From positions 1 to 64,000 of the forward strand of contig JAHNEJ010001346.1 of the NCBI GenBank assembly GCA_022559845.1: a DNA stretch of 64,000 bases. The letters run 5' to 3'. The position numbers and the translations under genes are program-made. Shown in pieces: positions 58,305 through 64,000 of the stretch (positions are counted from its first letter, which is position 1; every line of letters starts with the position of its first letter). The notes under the pieces are model-generated. The model made no database searches. It worked only from the letters and a program-made list of their open reading frames with translations, and was not told the DNA's origin. This DNA comes from Amorphophallus konjac. Its lineage: Eukaryota > Streptophyta > Magnoliopsida > Alismatales > Araceae.

Positions 58305-59560
58305 CTCTCTAGCTAGGAAACCTAAGAGACTCTACCACGGGAACATAACATATTTAAACCCTACTTAAAAAGACAACTCCTTAACGATGACACTTGATAC
58401 GAGAAACAGAAATACAACTACAAATATTTAATGGTGGGATTGTCTCCTGCTTTGAGTTCGATTGAGTCGGGATCTCATTGGTGCCAATCCACCCGTATCT
58501 GTCGACCTGTCATCTTGGGCTGGTGTCCCCACCATCGGATCATCAACATCTACAAGTATACCCACATATGTGCTTGTGCCCTCAACCATATATAGCGGGC
58601 TCATGCAATCAAGCATCCTCACCATGACACGTCCAGTTCATATAACCTTGCACAAATCCTTTTCGGTACAAATGATGCACCTCCGATGATGAAATCCACT
58701 TCAAGTTCCTACAAACTTAACATGGACATCAAGACCATTGCAATCTACTGCCACACTTGGATTTCCCAATGAAAAATAAGTGCAACTTTCAACTTCATCT
58801 TTAAACTCCTCAGATACCTTCCGGCCAATTATCTATGATGCATCTATGAACGATACAAACATTTTCCTACATCCACTCAATGTTAACAAATGGAACTTAT
58901 AAAATTCTTACTCTAAAAAATAAATCTGACCCTTTCCTCGTATTGTTCGACGCAGACAATTTGAATAGGAAGGGATCTGTATTTAGATTATTACTTTTTA
59001 ACCCATCCATGAAGGTTTGATCGCAAGATCACTTACTATATGTGTTGTACGATGTGTTACAAATTTTGACAGTATCTCCCCACAATTCTTCGGCATATAA
59101 AAATATTTATTAATTTTGAGTATTTTTATTTAAAAAAATATTTAAAATCAATAAAGATATATCAAAGAAGAGTGACAAGACGTAATCAAAATTTTCAACA
59201 AACTATATAAACACATAGAGTAAATGACCACGTAAATACAATCAAACATTCACAGACTCTCCGAACGGGACAATTCAACACTTTATGTTAGATATATCTA
59301 TTTTCATCAAACAAATAAGAACAGACACATCAATCACGAAGTCTTCAATGGGCATGTTCATTGACACGGGCTTAACATGATCTCTCTGATATACGTTTAA
59401 TGTTATGTTACACCCATGCATCTGAGCTGACATGGAACACCCCATCTAATTAAAGAATATTTAATTGATATGCATGTCCATACATCAAAGTAAAGAACGC
59501 CAACTTTAAAGAACACCAAAATAAAGAATATCAAATTATAAAGAACATCTATTTGAAACG
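58305..59560. other. Unassigned intergenic DNA
   Basis: Frames of 65-75 codons at 58428-58689 have no recognised product. The rest is AT-rich without features. Confidence 0.4.
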
Positions 59561-60370
59561 CCCCAGCACCCTCTCGAAGCCCCCTACTCTGTTGGACCCC
59601 CCTCCCCAGCCAAACCCTCCCCACCCTGTGGGCCCCCCTCCTTATCAGACCCCACCACCTAGTTGGAATCCCCCCACCCAGCCGGATCCCCTCCCTACCT
59701 TGTCGGACCCCTGCAACCCAAGCTAGACCGCCCATCCATAGCCAGACTGCCCCCCACACCCTGTCGGACCCCCTCTCCAACTAGAACCCCCCCACATTGT
59801 TGGACCCCCCTCCCCAACCAGACCCCCAAACCTTGCTAGAACCCCCCCAAGCCAGATCCCCAACGCCCACCCTGCCGGACCCCCCCTTCCCAGCCAGACT
59901 CCCCCACCCTACTAGACCCCCTCCCACCTTGTCGGACCCCCCCCCCCCCAACTAGACCCCCTCCACACCCTTCCAGTCTCCCACCACCCAAACAGAGTCG
60001 CACCCCCACCCCCCCCACTAGAGTTTCTCTGGTGAGCTCGCAGCCATACCCCGCCACCCCCACCCCTCCCGGGCCCCCTCCGGCCAGTAGCCCTCCCTCC
60101 CCCAACCCCTCCTTACCCCCTCTCCCCCTCTAAAGAGCTGTAGCGTGCTCGCAACACCCACCTTCCCAGCCAGTAGCCCCATCCCGGACCCCCTCCTAGA
60201 GCCCCCCTGCCTGAAACCCCACTCTAGGAGCAGCCCCTCACACCCCCAACCTGAATCCTCCTCTTGTGGACCCCCCCCCCCCCGGGTCAGAACCGGCCCC
60301 TCCCCCTCCCCGGCCGGCCTCCCCCTCCCAGATTTGCTGAAATTGCCCCCCCCCCCGCAACTCAGAATCC
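59560..60370. repeat. C-rich minisatellite
   Basis: Irregular units of about 30-40 bases such as 'ttgtcggacccccctcccca' and 'agccagacccc', running for about 570 bases and then fading into C-rich DNA with poly-C runs. Pro-rich or Gly-rich open frames on either strand are composition effects. Confidence 0.75.
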
Positions 60371-61375
60371 AACCTCAAAAAAAAAAACAATAGAAAGACG
60401 GTGGGTGGGGGGGGGGTTACTGGTGGTAGTGTAGGTGCCGGAAGGCGTCGTCCGCGTACGGCTCGCGTCCGTGTGTGTGTCCTCCCGAACTTGTGCTGCT
60501 GAAAACCTACAGTGCACAGGTTAGAAATGAAGAAATGATGTGATCGCCAGAGACCTATACCTGGGCCTCATAGGGGTAGAGTGATCGTGAACGCCTTAGG
60601 AACATGAGAATGTGGGTTCCTGTCCTCGCTCTCGACCGGCCAAGAACAAGGAGCTCTGCGAGTCGGTGACGAAGTTCCTGCAAATTAACCAACAAACAAA
60701 GAGAACAAACCCATTAGACTGTGATAGTGTAATATATGCTCAAACCAAAAAGAAGAACATGCAAATGGTGGTGATCATACCGGGGAGGGCGGCGGAAAGG
60801 GGGATGGCCGAGACTTTTGGCCAACCGCCTTCCCTATGTTTTGGGTTGAAAAACCTCTTTAAAATAGAGAACTAGAAATATCTAGCATGCATGCATGTAG
60901 TAAAACTGAAAGAAATGTAGCAATAGGGAGAACAAAGTGAGAAGGACGGGGTTTGCCCATCGACCATGTAGAGGGCGGCCAACTATGTTGGCCGTTCAAA
61001 GGTGGTGGGCGGCCATGTCGATGGCCGCCCCCTGGAATCGAGGCTCTCCCGCGGCGGAGCTCTTCAATGGTAGGTTCTGCTACTAGGGGAAGGTCGGGAA
61101 GGCACTCTCATGCTCACAGCTCTCTCCCTCGAACTAGCAACCTCTCCTCCTCCAAAATGTCCAACGCCTCGTAAGAAGATGTCCAACCCCCCCTCTCACG
61201 AAGTTTTCCCCCGTGAGATGGTTTCGAACTGAGGTTTTTGTATGTGGGGGATTTCCCTCCAAAAAACATTTGAAAAAAATGAGTGCGTGTGAGGCTACGT
61301 GGGTCTCGGACCCCCCCGAGTGGGGATGGTTGTGAAGGACGTGCCCGGAGTGGGCGGAAACATGAGTTTGACTGC
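60371..61375. other. Unassigned; includes outlying GGCGGCC units
   Basis: No gene recognised. 60965-61035 contains two units of the GGCGGCC repeat found at 61380-61750. 61180-61320 is GC-rich and unassigned. Confidence 0.4.
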
Positions 61376-61379
61376 AGTT

Positions 61380-61750
61380 ATCAGGAGGCGGCCAAGGTCC
61401 TGGCCGCCCAAAGGAGATGGGCGGCCAAATCAATGGCCTTCTTGAGGGTGAGGGCGGCCAGGAGTCTGGCCTTCTAGGAAGAGCTGGGCGGCCAGTTTAG
61501 TGGCCTTCTTGGAATGGGGTAGGCGGCCAAGGCTTTGGCCTTCTTGAGGTGTGGGCGGCCAGGTCTCTGGCCACCTAGGGACCTGGGCGGCCAAGTACCT
61601 GGCCTTCCAGGGAAGAGATAGGTGGCCAACCATCTGGTCGCCCAGGGTGCTGGGCGGCCAACCTGGTGGCCTTCCCGGGAGAGAGCTAGGTGGCCATCTA
61701 TCTGGCCGCCCAGGGTGCTGGGCGGCCTAGACTTTGGCCTTCTTGGGGAA
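61380..61750. repeat. GGCGGCCA...TGGCC minisatellite with hairpin units
   Basis: About ten units with a period near 35-40 bases. Each has 'gggcggcca', 7-9 variable bases, then the complement 'tggcc' followed by 'ttcttg' or 'gcccagg'. The array could form small hairpins. Confidence 0.8.
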
Positions 61751-62040
61751 TCAATGGATAACGCCGAGAATCATATATAGAACCTCAAAAAAAATTCGTC
61801 TCGGGACCTCACGCCCCTGAACCCCCGACCTTACGGGCAAGGGGGCGCTGCCCCCTACAACCCCCCACCAACTTACCGCAAAGTTGGATACGCGAAGGGA
61901 AAGAGTGGAGTTTACCTGAACAAGGATGAGACTCCACACCACCAATCAACTAAGATGAAAGTATCACTTCTATGATGGCTAGACAAGGGTCCGCAGGATG
62001 TCCGAAATTACGCATCTACAGGTAGCACGGCGGGGGCGAC
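61751..62040. other. Unassigned, retroelement-like tail
   Basis: 'gggggcgctgccccctacaacccccc' and nearby words look like the terminal part of a repeat, but no boundary is visible. Confidence 0.3.
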
Positions 62041-62340
62041 CACTACTAGAAAAAGTGAGATTTCAGACGGCCATATTCCGTCTAAAATCCGTCTAAAAAT
62101 TCGTCACAAAACACCTTTGTAACGGATTTCAGACGGAGTCGGCCGTCACATATTCTGGGTTATAAATTTCGAACAGTTTAATTAATCCGTCACAAATTGT
62201 GTCTGAAATTTCACACGGAATGTTTTCCGTGTGTAGTACTGTCTGAAATTCTGTATGTAGTTGCATATTTCAGACAGTATTTCAGATAGAAATTAATACG
62301 TCACAAATTTCAGAAGAAAATTTCTGTCACAATTAATACG
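62041..62340 (+). mobile_element. Terminus of a CACTA transposon
   Basis: CACTACTAGAAAAAGTGAGA at 62041 is a canonical CACTA end. It is followed by subterminal repeats in both orientations: 'ttcagacgg', 'ccgtctaaaa', 'ccgtcacaaa', 'cgtctgaaat'. No opposite end (TAGTAGTG) is found before the window ends, so the element is truncated or runs out of the window. Confidence 0.8.
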
Positions 62341-62620
62341 GCGTGCGGCGCGACAGGCCGAGCGACGACAACAAATGTGGCCTGGGAGAGGAGGGTAGAC
62401 GCGACGGCGATGATGATAGCAGTGGACGTGCAGTGGGGACGACGGACGCGACAGGCATAATGGCGGGCCGGCGACGGCAGGATCATCGCCGGTGGTCACG
62501 ACTAGAGAGAGAGAGAGAGAGAGAGGGAGAATTGATTTTTCGCCCAAGGATATTAGGAATTTTGCGACGGATAATATCCAACGCATTTTTGACGTAATGT
62601 CATTTGCTTTGGCATGAAAT
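62341..62620. other. GC-rich segment next to the CACTA end
   Basis: Contains a (GA)n microsatellite at 62504-62524 and GC-rich sequence open on both strands (84 and 119 codons) without recognised domains. It may be cargo or flanking DNA of the CACTA element. Confidence 0.35.
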
Positions 62621-62980
62621 GAAGTTTGATTAGCAATGAAAATGAATTCCATCGCTAATCCATCTCTAAACCTTTACTACTATCTTATAATTACTTTAAT
62701 AATAAATATAATTATAATTTAAATATGTAATAATTATTTTTAACTTAATAGTCTTTGTAAAATAAAAATATATTAAAAATCAATAAAATAAATAGAAATT
62801 GTAATAGTCTAAAATTTGTACATTTTCAATTAGAATGGGTTATGCTTTAAATAATAATAAATAAAATAAACAAATATTATCAATAGTGTAAACTTAGTTA
62901 CTACTATTTAATAATTAATATAATAATAAATATATAAATAATTTAATAATTATTATAATAATGGTTCGATTTAAGCTTTA
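62621..62980. other. Very AT-rich DNA
   Basis: Simple AT-rich sequence, 'aataataaata' words, no gene. Confidence 0.5.
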
Positions 62981-62984
62981 TCAA

Positions 62985-63620
62985 AATCTAGCCATTGATT
63001 GATTGAAAGTTGATCAAGATCCAATTATATGATTAATTTACTCTCGATCGAAATTTGACTCTCGCAATTTAGTTTGATAAATATCTAATCGTTGGATTTA
63101 AGTTTGATCAAAATTTGATCGACCATTGAATTTGCTATGAATTGAAATTTGACCGTTAGATTCAAGATTTGATTGTTGGATTCGCTCCGGATCAAAATCT
63201 GACAGTTAGTAAGTTTCATGATCTGACTATTAAATTTGCTCCGATAATAAATCCGACTATTGGATTTAAATTTGATTAAGATCTAACTCTTGAATTTACT
63301 CCTCATCAAAATTTGACTGTTGAATTTAAGTTTGATCAAGATTTGATCGTTGGATTTAAGTTTGATCAACATCTGATTAACCGTTAGATTTTACTCCTGA
63401 TCGAAATTTGACCGTTAGATTTAAGATCTAACCGTTGGACTCACTCTCGATCAAAATCTGATCATTGGATTTAAATTTGATCTCAAGATCTGACTATTAG
63501 ATTTACTCTTCACAGAAAATTTGACGGTTAGATTTAAGTTTGATTAAGATCTGACTATTAAATTTATTTTTCATTGAAATCTAACTGTTGGATTTAAATG
63601 ATCAAGATACGTCTATTGGA
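62985..63620. repeat. Satellite-like array, about 29-bp half units in a 58-bp dimer
   Basis: More than 18 diverged copies of 'gatcaaaatttgaccgttrgatttaag', often alternating with 'gatcaagatctgactattggatttactcct'. The array ends near 63620. Confidence 0.8.
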
Positions 63621-64000
63621 TTTGCTCCTGATATATAAATCTTATGAAGATTCGACGACGAGGAGCCGAAGGGATGCTCTTCCCCTTCTCTTATCGCATA
63701 GACATTCTCAACTTTCCTCTTCTTATTACACCACAAGTAGTTCAGAGTTCCATACACGAACCCAGAAGAAGAAAAAGAGGAAGGATAGACAAAAATGGGA
63801 GGCAAGTGAGTTCTTCCACTGGTCCCGACTCTCCCCCTTCCCTCTGTGAGCGTGGCGACATCACTCCTCATTCGACATCACCCTCTCTCTACAACCGACC
63901 TGTCTCATCCAAGTAGCTCCTCTTCCTCTACCCACACGACAATAAAATGACTTGATTTCTTTCCTACTGTGTGCGTCCTTTTTCTGATGATGGAAATGAT
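63621..64000. other. Unassigned right edge
   Basis: Two overlapping forward frames (83-90 codons) and one reverse frame show no recognised family. It could be the leader of a gene extending out of the window, but nothing supports that directly. Confidence 0.3.

Overview
This is nuclear DNA of a flowering plant. It has intron-containing genes with plant splice sites, plant-specific families (ELF4-like, R2R3-MYB, stress-responsive A/B barrel) and dense nested plant transposons. The ELF4-like and MYB proteins look monocot-like, and the AT-rich intergenic DNA and TE types suggest a non-grass monocot, but the species cannot be fixed from the window.

Three host genes are supported. (1) An ELF4-LIKE clock gene on the minus strand (CDS 10318-10662) with a 1.23-kb intron in its 5'UTR and a short uORF assembled across that intron. 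(2) A two-domain stress-responsive A/B-barrel (Dabb) protein at 21541-22241 (+), broken by one frame change at a C6 run. (3) A three-exon R2R3-MYB of the TT2/subgroup-5 type (proanthocyanidin/anthocyanin regulator), minus strand, 50976-52573, coding structure intact.

The centre of the window (27500-50894) is a Russian doll of mobile elements. The outer layer is a decayed Ty1/copia element with both LTRs, a tRNA-iMet primer site, a near-matching 5-bp target duplication and a polyprotein riddled with stops. Its reverse transcriptase is split at the YVDD motif by a 15.5-kb CACTA-type element (32713-48205, 3-bp duplication TAT). That element carries a GTGTGCCG-type minisatellite, a captured partial copy of the ribosome-biogenesis gene RLP24 with introns, and a younger non-autonomous LTR retrotransposon (36675-42675, perfect duplication GAGGT) encoding one protein of unknown family. 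The left edge of the CACTA element and adjoining copia sequence are tandemly duplicated (757 bp). The whole stack sits only about 80 bp downstream of the MYB stop codon, in opposite orientation.

The left part (1-27 kb) holds a probable Ty3/gypsy LTR remnant, several Tourist-like and other terminal-inverted-repeat MITEs, short tandem duplications, the two host genes, a 5' fragment of a second copia element and a 1.25-kb TIR element filled with GC-rich DNA (Pack-TIR-like). The right part (53-64 kb) holds a palindromic tandem array, a tRNA-derived SINE, more MITEs, a C-rich minisatellite, a GGCGGCC minisatellite, one end of another CACTA element and a 29/58-bp satellite-like array. No rRNA, CRISPR, operon or prokaryotic feature was seen.
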